Shown piece by piece: positions 51,517-60,602 of a stretch of 64,000 nt of DNA (positions within the stretch are counted from its first letter, which is position 1; each line of letters opens with the position of its first letter). Position numbers and translations under genes: made by a program. Source of the stretch: Deinobacterium chartae. GTDB lineage: Bacteria; Deinococcota; Deinococci; Deinococcales; Deinococcaceae. The notes under the pieces were generated by a model. The model searched no databases. It worked only from the letters and a program-made list of their open reading frames with translations, and had not been told where the DNA came from. The DNA is taken from NCBI RefSeq assembly GCF_014202645.1, contig NZ_JACHHG010000003.1:1-64000 (forward strand), read 5' to 3'.

Positions 51517-52152
51517 ATGCAGCTCGTTGCGGTCAATCTGGGCCTTCCCCGCAGCCTCGAGGTGGGTCAGCGCTCCACCACCACCGGCATCTTCAAGCAG
51601 CCCGTCCCCGGCCCGGTGCGCGTCACGGCCCTGGGCCTCGAGGGCGACGCGGTGATGGACGCGGAGCACCACGGCGGCCCCGACCAGGCGGTGTACGTGT
51701 ACAGCCGGGAAGATTACGACCGCTGGGCCGAGCAGTTGGGCGAGGCGCTCGAGCCCGGCACCTTCGGGGAGAACCTGACCGTGAGCAGTTTCGGCCCCGG
51801 CCCGGTGCGGCTGGGTGACCGCTACCGCATCGGCACGGCCCTGCTCGAGGTGACCGCGCCGCGCATTCCCTGCGCGACCCTGGCCGCCCGCATGAACGAC
51901 CTCGCCTTCGTCAAGCGCTTCCGGCAGATGCGGCGCCCGGGTTTTTACGCGCGGGTGCTCGAGGAGGGCACGGTGACCGCCGGGGACGCGGCGCGGCGCA
52001 TCCCGGCCGCGCACGACTTCGTGACCCTCGACGAGGTCTTCGAGCTGTTCTACGATGCCCGCCCGCCCGAGGCGGCGCTGCGGCGCATCCTCGAGGCTCC
52101 GGCCGCGCTGCGCCTGCGCCGGCATACCGAAGCGGCGCTCGCGCAGCGGTAA
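51517..52152 (+). CDS. MOSC-domain protein (YiiM-like)
   Basis: A 211-residue MOSC protein; the family binds molybdenum cofactor-derived sulfur or takes part in N-hydroxylated-compound reduction. Typical blocks are VRVTALGLEGDAVMDAEHHGGPDQAVYVYS and FGENLTVSSFG, with the conserved Cys in APRIPCATLAARM, and a YiiM-like C-terminal helical region. ATG 51517 follows TAAGCT by five bases and begins a good family-like sequence. No partner enzyme adjacent. Confidence 0.88.
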   Translation: MQLVAVNLGLPRSLEVGQRSTTTGIFKQPVPGPVRVTALGLEGDAVMDAEHHGGPDQAVYVYSREDYDRWAEQLGEALEPGTFGENLTVSSFGPGPVRLGDRYRIGTALLEVTAPRIPCATLAARMNDLAFVKRFRQMRRPGFYARVLEEGTVTAGDAARRIPAAHDFVTLDEVFELFYDARPPEAALRRILEAPAALRLRRHTEAALAQR

Positions 52153-52189
52153 TCCCAGGCCGCCCGCGAGCTTGGCAACGAAAAGCGCA

Positions 52190-52216
52190 GGGGAGAGGCC
52201 GCGCTGACCTCTCCCC
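52190..52216. terminator. Hairpin between MOSC and M16 genes
   Basis: A 9-bp stem (52190-52198 with 52208-52216) with a nine-base loop between convergent genes; no long U-tract. Confidence 0.55.
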
Positions 52217-52235
52217 GAAACGCAACGACCGTTTC

Positions 52236-54920
52236 TCAGTCGGCCTGGACCACCTCGGGGGCAGGCAGGTTCAGGCCCTGCAGGCCCTGCTCGATCACGC
52301 TGCGGTCTCCGACCAGCACCAGCACCATGCGGTCGGCGGGCAACGCTTCGGGCGCGGCGGCGTTGAGCGCGGCGGCATCGGTGCGGGCGTACGCCTCGAG
52401 GTCGCTTTGCAGTTCGCTGAACGGGCGGCCCTGGGTCTCGAGGTTCGCGAAGCTGCCGGTCAGACCCTCGAGGGTCTCAAGGGTGGTCACGATGTTGGAG
52501 CGGCGGGTCAGCGCGGCCTTGGCGGTCTCGTCCGCGCTGATGTCCCCCTTGCGCAGGCGGTCGAATTCGGCCAGGAATTCCCTGAGGGCCGGGCCGGTCG
52601 CGTCGGCGTTCACGGCGGCGGAGGCCGAGAACACGCCGAACGCGGGCGTGAAGCTGTACCCGGCTCCCGCGCCGTAGGTGTAGCCCTTGTCCTCGCGCAG
52701 GTTCAGGTTCAGCCTCGAGGTGAAAGAGCCGCCGAGTACGGTGCCCAGCAGTTGCAGCGGCACCCGGCGCGGGTCGGTGAGCGCCGGGGCGGGCATCAGG
52801 AACTCGATCACCGTCTGCTCCGAGTCCGGGCGGTCCACGATGATTATCCGGGGGCCGCTGGCGGTCCGCGCCGGGTAGACCGGCGCTGCCGGAGCCTGTC
52901 CGCTGGCCCGCCAGCTGCCAAAGTTCTTCTCGAGCGCCGCCTTGACCTCGTTCTCGCTGAGGCTGCCCGCCGCGTAGATGACGGTGTTCTGAGGCTGTGC
53001 CAGCTCGGTGTAACGCGCCTTCACGGTGTTCAGGTCCAGAGCGGCGAGCGTTTTGACCGTGCCGTTCACCGGGCGGCCGTACGGGTGGCTGGGTCCGAAG
53101 AACTCGCGCTGCGCAACGCGGTCAGCGACGGTCTCGGGGTCATCGAGGGCCGATTGCAGCCCGGCGACCGACAGGCGCCGGAGCCGCTCGAACTCGTCGG
53201 CCTCGAGGCGGGGGCGCAGCGCCGCGTCGGCCAGCAGCGGAAGCGCTTTTTCGAAGTTGCTCGCCAGGCTCGAGAGGTTCAAGCTGGTCGAGAGGTGGCC
53301 TGTCCCGCCCGTGAGGCTGGCTCCCAAGTCGGCGAGCGCGTCGGCGAACTGCGTGGCGTTGCGTTCGCCCGCGCCGCGCCGCATCAGCGAGGCCAGCAGT
53401 TGGGTGCGTCCGGCTGCCTCGGCCGGGTCCGCGTCGGCACCGCTGTTAAAGCGCAGCGAGACGTGCATCAGCGGCAGCTCGGGACGGTTCCAGTAGCGGA
53501 CCCGCAGGCCGTTTGAGAGCGTAAACTCGCGGGGCAGCGGGGGCTGGTAGGCCGGCAGGGTCCCGGCCTGCGGCCGGGTGTCGCGCGGATTGTTACCCTG
53601 GGCGCGCACCTCGGGAATCACCCGCATGATCAGTCGGTTGTCCGGGTTGAGCACCTGCGCTACGGTGTCTTTCACCGACTGCGGGGTGGCCTTGCGGTAG
53701 CGGTCGAGCACCCGGTCAAAAGCGCCCGGGTCGCCCAGGTAGAACTCGTTGGAGTTCAGCTGGTCGGCGCGGTCCTCGACCGACTGCAAGCTGGCGACCA
53801 GCCCGAACTCGATCTTGGCCGACTGCCGCGCGAGCTCTTCCTGGGTCGGTCCCTGGGCCGCGAAGTTCCGGAGAGCCTCGTCGATGGCCGCCTCGAGGTC
53901 GGCCACGTTCTTGCCCTCGGCCAGGTCGGCCTCCACGAAGAACAGCGACCCGAGCTGCTTGGAGGACTGGTAGGCGGCCACGCTGGTGGCCAGTTCGCGC
54001 CGCACCACCAGCTCCTGGTACAGGCGGCTCGAGACTCCGTCGCTGAGCACGGCGGCGGCCAGGTCAAGCTCGGCGTCGCCGGGAGCGTAGAAGGCCGGGG
54101 AGTGCCACGCCATGATCACCTTGGATCGGCTGACCGCGTCGGCGTAGGTGACCCGTTTGACGCCCCGGAAGTTGACCGGGGGCACCTCTTTGCGCGGCAC
54201 GTCGTTGCCGCGCGGCAGCGTGCCGAACAGGCTGGCGATCAGGGGTTTGACCTGGGCGGGGTCAAAGTCTCCGGCCACCACCAGCGAGGCGTTCGAGGGC
54301 ACATAGTAGGTGGCGAAGAAGTTCTGCACGTCGTTCACGGTGGCTGCGCGCAGGTCCTCGGGCGAGCCGATCACCCCGGTGGCGTAGGGGTGCCCGGCCG
54401 GATACATCAGGCGGTTGATCGCCTCGTACGCTTCGCCGTAGGGACTGTTCTCGACGCGCTGGCGGCGTTCGTTCAGCACCACGTCGCGTTGCAGGTCGAG
54501 TTTTTTCTGGTCGATGTTCTTGCCCAGCGCCTCGAGGCGGTCGGCCTCGAGCCACAGCAGGGTGGCGAGCTGATTGGAGGGGGCGGTGTTGTAGTAGTTG
54601 GTGCGGTCAGCTGCGGTCGAGGCGTTGTTGCGCCCGCCGCCGCCCTCCATGATCGCGTCGAACTGCCCGGTGGGTACGCGCTGGGTCCCCATGAACATCA
54701 GGTGCTCGAACAGGTGGGCAAAGCCGCTGCGTCCGGCCGGCTCGTCCTTGGCGCCGACCCGGTACCACAGGTTGACGGTCACCAGGGGTACGCTGCGGTC
54801 GGGGTTGAGAATCACGGTCATGCCGTTGGGCAGCGTGTACTTCTCGACATTCACGCGTTGGGCGCTGACGGGAACGGCCAGGGCCAGGGTCAGGGCAAGG
54901 GCTAGGGAGATACGTTTCAT
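52236..54920 (-). CDS. Secreted M16-family zinc metallopeptidase, two fused units
   Basis: An 894-residue exported peptidase with both M16 halves in one chain, like pitrilysin or PqqL-type proteins. Signal peptide 1-20. The first half is active: SGFAHLFEHLMFMGT (HxxEH zinc motif), NNASTAADRTNYYNT, and a downstream Glu in ERRQRVENSPYGEA. The second half (from about 420: FTLSNGLRVRYWNRPELPLMHVSLRF) lacks HxxEH and is the non-catalytic partner domain. It likely degrades peptides in the periplasm. ATG 54920 is chosen for the GAGGAGACC SD over an upstream in-frame codon. Confidence 0.9.
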   Translation of the reverse strand: MKRISLALALTLALAVPVSAQRVNVEKYTLPNGMTVILNPDRSVPLVTVNLWYRVGAKDEPAGRSGFAHLFEHLMFMGTQRVPTGQFDAIMEGGGGRNNASTAADRTNYYNTAPSNQLATLLWLEADRLEALGKNIDQKKLDLQRDVVLNERRQRVENSPYGEAYEAINRLMYPAGHPYATGVIGSPEDLRAATVNDVQNFFATYYVPSNASLVVAGDFDPAQVKPLIASLFGTLPRGNDVPRKEVPPVNFRGVKRVTYADAVSRSKVIMAWHSPAFYAPGDAELDLAAAVLSDGVSSRLYQELVVRRELATSVAAYQSSKQLGSLFFVEADLAEGKNVADLEAAIDEALRNFAAQGPTQEELARQSAKIEFGLVASLQSVEDRADQLNSNEFYLGDPGAFDRVLDRYRKATPQSVKDTVAQVLNPDNRLIMRVIPEVRAQGNNPRDTRPQAGTLPAYQPPLPREFTLSNGLRVRYWNRPELPLMHVSLRFNSGADADPAEAAGRTQLLASLMRRGAGERNATQFADALADLGASLTGGTGHLSTSLNLSSLASNFEKALPLLADAALRPRLEADEFERLRRLSVAGLQSALDDPETVADRVAQREFFGPSHPYGRPVNGTVKTLAALDLNTVKARYTELAQPQNTVIYAAGSLSENEVKAALEKNFGSWRASGQAPAAPVYPARTASGPRIIIVDRPDSEQTVIEFLMPAPALTDPRRVPLQLLGTVLGGSFTSRLNLNLREDKGYTYGAGAGYSFTPAFGVFSASAAVNADATGPALREFLAEFDRLRKGDISADETAKAALTRRSNIVTTLETLEGLTGSFANLETQGRPFSELQSDLEAYARTDAAALNAAAPEALPADRMVLVLVGDRSVIEQGLQGLNLPAPEVVQAD

Positions 54921-55032
54921 CAGGGTCTCCTCGAGGGGCAAGCTCGTATAAAGGGTCGGGGGAATATATCTTCAGACTTTCCTATGTCCCGCACTATAAC
55001 AGTCGTGTCAAGCGCCGCTAATGTATTTGATA

Positions 55033-55072
55033 CAGACCGAAGGGCGGCCCTGCAAGGCCGCCCTTCGGTCTG
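55033..55072. terminator. Terminator of the AGCS symporter gene
   Basis: A perfect 17-bp stem (55033-55049 with 55056-55072) and a six-base loop immediately after the stop at 55079. Confidence 0.8.
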
Positions 55073-55078
55073 TGGGGT

Positions 55079-56542
55079 TTAGGGCAGGTCGTCGAAGGGG
55101 ACGCTGCCGGTGGCGTTGCTGGCCGCTGCCGGAACAGCGCCACGCTTGCGGCGGTTCCACCACGGCTCGAAGTCGTCAAAATCGCTGGGGCGGTACTCGT
55201 CGCCGTTGAAGAACGACGCCACCAGCCGCGCGAGCAGCGGTGCCAGGGCCAGCAGGCCGATCAGGTTCGGCAGGGCCATCATGCCGTTAAGGGTATCCGA
55301 GACCAGTACCACCTGGTCCAGGGTGGTCAGCGGGGCCAGGAAGATCACCGCAGCCCACAGCAGACGGAACGGCCAGCGGGATCCGTCGCCGAACAGGTAG
55401 ATGCAGGCTTCCTCGGCGTAAAAGGCCCAGGTCATGGCGGTGGTCAGGGTAAACAGCGCGATCGAGAGGGCCAGCAGGGCGCTCCACACGCCGCTGAGGC
55501 CGCCGACCGAAGTGACGGCGTCCACCATCAGTTGCGCGGCGGTGCCGCCGGTGGTCTGCAGGATGTCGGGAACCGACAGCACGGCCAGAGCGGTGAGGGT
55601 GTTGATCACAAAGGTGTCCAAGAAGACCTCAAAAGCTCCCCAGAAACCCTGGCGCACCGGGTGGTCCACCTGCGCCTGGGCGTGGGCGACCGCAGACGAG
55701 CCGAAGCCGGCTTCGTTCGAGAAGATGCCGCGGCCCAAGCCGGCCTTGAGGACCTGCATGATGGCGTAACCGGCCACGCCGCCGCCCACCTGTGCCAGAC
55801 CAAAGGCCCCGCCGAAGATCGAGGCGAGGGCCGAGGGCAGGTGGGTGATGTTGGCGATGATCACGCCCAGCGTCGTGACCGCGTAGATCACCAGCATCAG
55901 CGGGAAGGCGACCTGCGAGAAGCGCGCGATGCGCACGATGCCGCCACCGATGGTGACCAGCACCAGCAGCGCAGCCCCCATGCCGATCAGGGCGGTGGGA
56001 ATGTTAAAAGCACTCACCAGCGTCTCGGAAAACGTTGAGATCTGGGTCAGGTTGCCGATGCCAAAGGCCGCGCCCAGGGTCAGGGCTGCCCACAGCGTGC
56101 CCATCCAGGGCAGCTTCAGGCCACGGGACAGGTAGTACATCGGGCCGCCCGACACCGAACCGTCGTTGAACAGCTGGCGGAAGTGCACTGCCAGCGTCGC
56201 CTCGGCGAACTTGGTGGCCATGCCCAGCAGGGCGATCACCCACATCCAGAAGATGGCTCCTGGTCCGCCGATCAGCAGCGCGGTGGCCACGCCGGTGATG
56301 TTGCCCGCGCCCACCGTGCCCGACAGGGCCACCATCGTCGCCTGAAACGGGGTGATCTGCCCGCTGCCACGCACCAGGTTGCGTTCGCGGATCGAGCCGA
56401 TGGTCTCGCTCATGATCACGCGGAAACGCCGGAACTGGAGGAAACCGGTACGGACCGTCAGGATCCCGCCGGCGACGACGAAAAGGGCCATCGCGTACAG
56501 CCCGAAGAAGATGCCGTTGAGAAGCGAAAGAAAGTCCTGCAT
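55079..56542 (-). CDS. Sodium:alanine/glycine symporter (AGCS family)
   Basis: A 487-residue inner-membrane transporter that couples sodium (or proton) entry to alanine or glycine uptake. The AGCS pattern is clear: GQITPFQATMVALSGTVGAGNITGVATAL, GVGGGVAGYAIMQVLKAGLGRGIFSNEAGFGSSAVAHAQAQ in parts, AVLSVPDIL, and the TTAMTWAFYAEEACIYL segment. It starts with ATG 56542 three bases after the DUF4388 stop with an SD inside that gene's end, so the two are co-transcribed. The cytoplasmic tail is short. Confidence 0.92.
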   Translation of the reverse strand: MQDFLSLLNGIFFGLYAMALFVVAGGILTVRTGFLQFRRFRVIMSETIGSIRERNLVRGSGQITPFQATMVALSGTVGAGNITGVATALLIGGPGAIFWMWVIALLGMATKFAEATLAVHFRQLFNDGSVSGGPMYYLSRGLKLPWMGTLWAALTLGAAFGIGNLTQISTFSETLVSAFNIPTALIGMGAALLVLVTIGGGIVRIARFSQVAFPLMLVIYAVTTLGVIIANITHLPSALASIFGGAFGLAQVGGGVAGYAIMQVLKAGLGRGIFSNEAGFGSSAVAHAQAQVDHPVRQGFWGAFEVFLDTFVINTLTALAVLSVPDILQTTGGTAAQLMVDAVTSVGGLSGVWSALLALSIALFTLTTAMTWAFYAEEACIYLFGDGSRWPFRLLWAAVIFLAPLTTLDQVVLVSDTLNGMMALPNLIGLLALAPLLARLVASFFNGDEYRPSDFDDFEPWWNRRKRGAVPAAASNATGSVPFDDLP

Positions 56543-56545
56543 CGT

Positions 56546-57355
56546 TTAGGAGGTCTCCTTGACCATGAATTCCAGGCTGAGCAAGGTGCCGCGTCCGACC
56601 CGCAGCGCCCGCAGGGCAGCTTCGGAAAGGGCGATGCGCCCCTCGAGGTTCTCGCGCGGGCGGATCACGAAGCGGGCACGCTGTCCCTTGGGAGTGCTGA
56701 TTTCGGCGTGCAGCGGCCCGAGTCGCGCCGACCATTCGGCGTGCAGTCCCGCGTCAATGAAAGCCACCTCGGTTTCCTTGCTGTAGAGCGGCAGGGCAGC
56801 GAGGCTCAGGCGGGGCAGCTCGAGCGGCGGGGTGTCGACGATCAGAGCGCCCTCGTCGTGGAAACGGCGCAGGACCTCGAGCGTTGCGCGTGGGGCCAGG
56901 CCCGAGGCGCGCACCATCGCGTGGATGGGGTCGCCGCTCACCAGCGACAGAACCGACCATTCCAAGGCGCTGACCGAGCCCTCGGTGTGCGCGCTCCAGT
57001 CGGGGTTGAACGAGATTCGGGCATTCCAGTCGGGGAAGCGGGCGTTGAGCGGACGCCAGGCGTCGGTCTCGCCCATCAGGTCGGTGAGCAGCCTCGAGGT
57101 GGGGACGTCCAGGGTGATTTCACCGCTCTGCGCGCCCTGCTCGAAGTCAAAAGGTGCCTGGTCAATCGAGCTCAGCACGCTGAGGGCTGCGAAACCGCTG
57201 TGCGAGAGTGCGTACGCGTGGCAGACCTGGCCGCTGGCGATATAGATCTCTCCGCCGCGCGGGTGTTCGACCAGCACCTTGCCGGTACGCGCGGTGCTGC
57301 CCAGCATCTGGAGGATGCCCAGCAGCGGGAAGTCCGCTAAATTTCCTTGCAGCAT
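56546..57355 (-). CDS. DUF4388 (PATAN-like) domain protein, second copy
   Basis: A 269-residue soluble protein. Residues 1-90 form a DUF4388 domain (LQGNLADFPLLGILQMLGSTARTGKVLVE; IYIASGQVCHAYA; APFDFEQG), similar in pattern to the 18244 protein. The middle looks like a winged helix (APRATLEVLRRFHDEGALIVD) and the C-terminus a beta-rich domain (RARFVIRPRENLEGRI). A signalling or regulatory scaffold role fits, partner unknown. It is immediately upstream of the AGCS symporter, so it may regulate its synthesis or activity. Confidence 0.78.
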   Translation of the reverse strand: MLQGNLADFPLLGILQMLGSTARTGKVLVEHPRGGEIYIASGQVCHAYALSHSGFAALSVLSSIDQAPFDFEQGAQSGEITLDVPTSRLLTDLMGETDAWRPLNARFPDWNARISFNPDWSAHTEGSVSALEWSVLSLVSGDPIHAMVRASGLAPRATLEVLRRFHDEGALIVDTPPLELPRLSLAALPLYSKETEVAFIDAGLHAEWSARLGPLHAEISTPKGQRARFVIRPRENLEGRIALSEAALRALRVGRGTLLSLEFMVKETS

Positions 57356-57639
57356 AGCCCCCCTGTGTTCTCCTCGTGCAGTGCGTTATGTCAGTGTAAC
57401 AGAACCGCCGCTGCGGGTGAGAAACCGTGAGAAAAAATGTAACTTACAGATTAGCAAGAAACGCGCGAAGTTTCAAAAATTGCGTTCCCCAAAGGCATTC
57501 GGGGTAGATGCAAAAACTTTAAATTATTTCACAAATTTTAACTTTTGAAGGGTACCGGGTGAGCCCAGGCCCCGGGGGACATCCGGCCCAGGCGGCCGTG
57601 CCACAATCAGGAAGGCCCCGCACGGCGCGGCCTCCGCCC
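57356..57639. other. AT-rich intergenic stretch between divergent DUF4388 and CoxII-like genes
   Basis: About 284 bp with low GC from 57425 to 57545 and no credible gene. A TACACT box on the minus strand (57395-57400 region) may serve the DUF4388 operon. I see no clear promoter for the rightward gene. Confidence 0.45.
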
Positions 57640-58617
57640 ATGACAAGACTGCTTCCCCTGCTGATCCTGCTGTTCGGTGCCTGGGCCAAAGCCCACAACG
57701 CACCGGACTTTGACGACCCGGCCACCACCATCGAAGCCCGCAACACCCTGATCTTTTTCGCAGCGTTAGGGGGAGCGGCACTGGCGTTCTCGGTCGGGGC
57801 CCTGCTGGCCACCCTGAGCCGCATGCGCCGCAGCGACAGCCAGGCTCCCGAAGCTGCGACGGTCCGCGCGCGCCAGCAGACCTGGATGACCGTCTACGCG
57901 GTCACCGCCGTGGTGGGCGCGGTCGTGAGCGGCTTCGCCGCAGCCTCGCTGCTGAACTTCCGACAGAGCCGCGAGACCGAGTTCAGCGCCAGCGGACACG
58001 GCACGCGCTGGGACTTTCAGTACGGCGGCGGCGTGCGCACCTCGAGCGAACTGGTGGTCCCAGTCGGCAAGCTGGTTCGGCTCAAGTTCACCGCCGGCGA
58101 CGGCGCCCAGACCCTGGCGTTGCCGGTCGTGGGCCGCTTTCAGGCTGAGCCGGGCGTGATCAAGAACCTCGAGTTCGTATATGACCGTCCCGGAGTTTAC
58201 GCGCCCCGTGACCCGCAGGCCGCGCCGGTCTGGGTGGTGGCCCTCGAGGCGGACGAGTTCGAGCGCTTTATGGCGGCCGCGCGCAACTACACTCCTCCGG
58301 CCATCCGAGGCGACGCCGCGCTGGGCCAGCAGGTCTTCGAGGTGAACTGTGCCAGTTGCCACCGCGTGCAGGGCAGCACCGCGCGCGGCGTGATCGGTCC
58401 GGATCTGTCGTACTTCGCTCAGCGTCACGCGCTCGGTAACGGAATCCCTCACACCCCCGGGGCAGTCCGCGACTTTCTCCGCGGCTCCGGGTCCGCTGAG
58501 GGTGACCGTCACGCGCCACCGCTGCACCTCGAGGAGCCGCACCTGAACGCGGTGGTGGCCTACCTCGAGGCGTTGCGCCTGGAGGGCATCGACTTCGCCG
58601 CCCTGCCGCGCCGCTGA
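57640..58617 (+). CDS. CoxII-like cupredoxin fused to cytochrome c, lacking CuA ligands
   Basis: A 325-residue membrane protein with the layout of cytochrome oxidase subunit II: signal-like N-terminus, two membrane helices (about 35-60 and 80-105), a periplasmic cupredoxin domain (VPVGKLVRLKFTAGDGAQTLALPVVG, then YDRPGVYAPRDPQAAPVWVVAL) and a C-terminal cytochrome c domain (VNCASCHRVQGST). The CuA site expected at the YRGQCAELCGxGH position is replaced by APRDPQAAP, with no Cys or His, and the usual distal Met of the haem domain is not obvious. It therefore probably transfers electrons by haem only, or is structural. Confidence 0.78.
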   Translation: MTRLLPLLILLFGAWAKAHNAPDFDDPATTIEARNTLIFFAALGGAALAFSVGALLATLSRMRRSDSQAPEAATVRARQQTWMTVYAVTAVVGAVVSGFAAASLLNFRQSRETEFSASGHGTRWDFQYGGGVRTSSELVVPVGKLVRLKFTAGDGAQTLALPVVGRFQAEPGVIKNLEFVYDRPGVYAPRDPQAAPVWVVALEADEFERFMAAARNYTPPAIRGDAALGQQVFEVNCASCHRVQGSTARGVIGPDLSYFAQRHALGNGIPHTPGAVRDFLRGSGSAEGDRHAPPLHLEEPHLNAVVAYLEALRLEGIDFAALPRR

Positions 58618-58686
58618 ACGGCCCGCGCGGCTCCGCCGGGTGCGGGCGCTGTAGAGATGCTCACTCTCGCACGGTATAACAGGGCG

Positions 58687-59118
58687 ATGAAGCGCGTCCT
58701 CGTCCTCTTCGCCCTGCTGACCACGCTCGCCGTCGCTGCGCCTGCCCCGCAGGACATCCGCACCACCCTGACGGTGCAGCAGGTGGTGGTGCAGGGCGGC
58801 AAGGAGAGCTACCAGCCCGCCGACGGACCGATCAAGCGTGGCACGCTCCTCGAGTACCGCCTGATCGTGCGCAATGCCAGCAGCGAAGCGCTGGGGCCGG
58901 GCGCGCTGGCCCTGGAGCTGCCCTGGCCCCGGGACCTCGAGCTGCTCGGGGTGACCACGGTGAGCTCGCCGTACCGGGTGAGCCTCAGCTACAGCGCCGA
59001 CGGAGCCCGTTACAGCACGACAAAGCCCAAGGTTGTGAAGTTCGTGCGCCTGCGGGTGCAGCAGCGTGTAGACGCTGGCACCACCCTGGTGGTGCGCTTT
59101 CGGGCGCGGGCGCTGTAA
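58687..59118 (+). CDS. Secreted DUF11-like beta protein
   Basis: A 143-residue exported protein: signal peptide 1-18, then a single Ig/DUF11-like domain (LLEYRLIVRNASSEALGPGALALELPWPRDLELLGV; TLVVRFRARAL). DUF11-type modules usually occur in long surface proteins; here it stands alone. TATAAC lies six bases before ATG. Function unknown, probably envelope. Confidence 0.75.
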   Translation: MKRVLVLFALLTTLAVAAPAPQDIRTTLTVQQVVVQGGKESYQPADGPIKRGTLLEYRLIVRNASSEALGPGALALELPWPRDLELLGVTTVSSPYRVSLSYSADGARYSTTKPKVVKFVRLRVQQRVDAGTTLVVRFRARAL

Positions 59119-59272
59119 TCCGGAATCCGGTGACGCGCCGCCGCGTTTCGTTCTGACGCCGCGAGCGCGCCCGCGTGAACGCCGTGACCTTAAGCTTTCC
59201 GGGGGTGTGTGGCCGGGCTCCGCACTTGCAACACAGCGGTTTTTTGCGCATGATGGCCCTCTGGAGGAGCAG

Positions 59273-60433
59273 GTGACCGACTTCAGCAGGCGCATCATCA
59301 CGGCGCTGCACGCACTGGACGACGGGATCCGACGGCTGCGGCTGCGGACCAAACGTGCGGTCGGACGCCTTGACCCGCTGGTGATCTTGCCGTACCGCAG
59401 CTACGGCAGCGAGGCGCGGTTGCGCGTCAAGGGCCGCGTGCTGGAAAACAAGGGCATCACCGCACCTACCCTGACCGATTCGGTCTGGATCAACCTGATC
59501 AACATGTACCGCCGCTTCGAGAGCGACGAGATCCCCGGCGCGCGGGTGCGGGCCTCGTACGGTGGGCGCAGCTGGGAGGTGGTCACCGACCGCGAGGGGT
59601 TTTTCGACCTCGAGCTGGACGTGGGCAACCTGCCTCCGGGAGAGGGCCCCTGGCGCTGGGTGGACCTCGAGCTGATCGAGCCCCGGGTCGACCGCCGCAA
59701 CCCGGCGCTGGTGCGCGCAGCGGTGCGCGTTCCCACCGAGGCGTCGTTCGGGGTCATCAGCGACCTCGACGACACCGTGATCCAGTCGAGTGCCACCGAG
59801 TTTCTGGCGATGCTGCGGCTGGTGTTGCTGCACAACGCCTACACCCGCTTGCCCTTCGAGGGGGTTGCGTCGTTTTACGCGGCACTCGAGCGCGGCACCG
59901 GCGAGGCACCCAACCCGATCTTCTACGTCTCGAGCAGCCCCTGGAACCTGTACGACCTGCTCGAGGACTTTCTTGAACATCAGGGCATTCCGGCAGGTCC
60001 GCTGCTGCTCAAGGACTGGAGCCTGTGGAACCTCAAAGCCCACACCGGGCACAAGCTGGGTTACATCCGGCGGCTGCTCGAGGCCTATCCCCGGTTGCCG
60101 TTCGTGCTGATCGGTGACTCGGGCGAGCGCGATCCCGAGATCTACCTCGAGGCGGTGCGCAAGCATCCGGGCCGCTTCCGGGCGGTGTACATCCGCGACG
60201 TGGTGGGCGGCGTGCGCGCCGAGGTGGTGCGCAAGATCGCCGCCGAGGTCGAGGCGATGGGCGTGCCGATGCTGCTGGTCAGCGACACCGTGGAAGCCGC
60301 GCGGCACGCCGAGTCGCTGGGACTGATCCTGCCGCAGCAGGTCGAGCAGGTCGCCGAGGGCGCGCAGCGCGAGGCCGAGAAGCCCAGCCCGCTCGAGGTG
60401 GCGCTGGGCGAAGGCGAAACCCGCGATCCCTGA
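59273..60433 (+). CDS. App1-family (DUF2183) phosphatase-like protein
   Basis: A 386-residue HAD-like protein related to App1 phosphatidate phosphatase. The N-terminal half is beta-rich (LVILPYRSYGSEARLRVKGRVLE). The phosphatase part has ISDLDDTVIQSSA (DxDxT/V), YVSSSPWNLYDLLEDFL and VLIGDSGERDPEIY, the App1 set. It may dephosphorylate phosphatidate or another phosphomonoester; the substrate in bacteria is largely unknown. GTG 59273 is chosen for the CTGGAGGAGCAG SD; sequence upstream in frame lacks family similarity. Confidence 0.85.
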   Translation: MTDFSRRIITALHALDDGIRRLRLRTKRAVGRLDPLVILPYRSYGSEARLRVKGRVLENKGITAPTLTDSVWINLINMYRRFESDEIPGARVRASYGGRSWEVVTDREGFFDLELDVGNLPPGEGPWRWVDLELIEPRVDRRNPALVRAAVRVPTEASFGVISDLDDTVIQSSATEFLAMLRLVLLHNAYTRLPFEGVASFYAALERGTGEAPNPIFYVSSSPWNLYDLLEDFLEHQGIPAGPLLLKDWSLWNLKAHTGHKLGYIRRLLEAYPRLPFVLIGDSGERDPEIYLEAVRKHPGRFRAVYIRDVVGGVRAEVVRKIAAEVEAMGVPMLLVSDTVEAARHAESLGLILPQQVEQVAEGAQREAEKPSPLEVALGEGETRDP

Positions 60434-60602
60434 ACGAGCGGGGCGGGGAAGACCGTTTTTCGACGCGGCCCTGGGAGGCTGCGCGGCGGGTGAGGCTTAA
60501 GAGATCTCCACTTTTAGCCGTTCCTAAAAAAGAGTAGGCTCAGGGTAATCCTGGCGGCATCGCGTTGGCCTCTCGCACAAAGACCTTGCTGGAGCGTGTG
60601 CT

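Noticed and set aside
55021-55075. Palindromic sequence around 55033-55072 as a possible operator
   Set aside because: Its location immediately after a stop codon and long GC stem fit an intrinsic terminator better.
57386-57400. Half-match to the radiation/desiccation response motif (TTATGTCA) upstream of the second DUF4388 gene
   Set aside because: Only the left half matches what I recall of the DdrO-binding palindrome; the right half (GTGTAACAG) does not, so it is not a credible RDRM.
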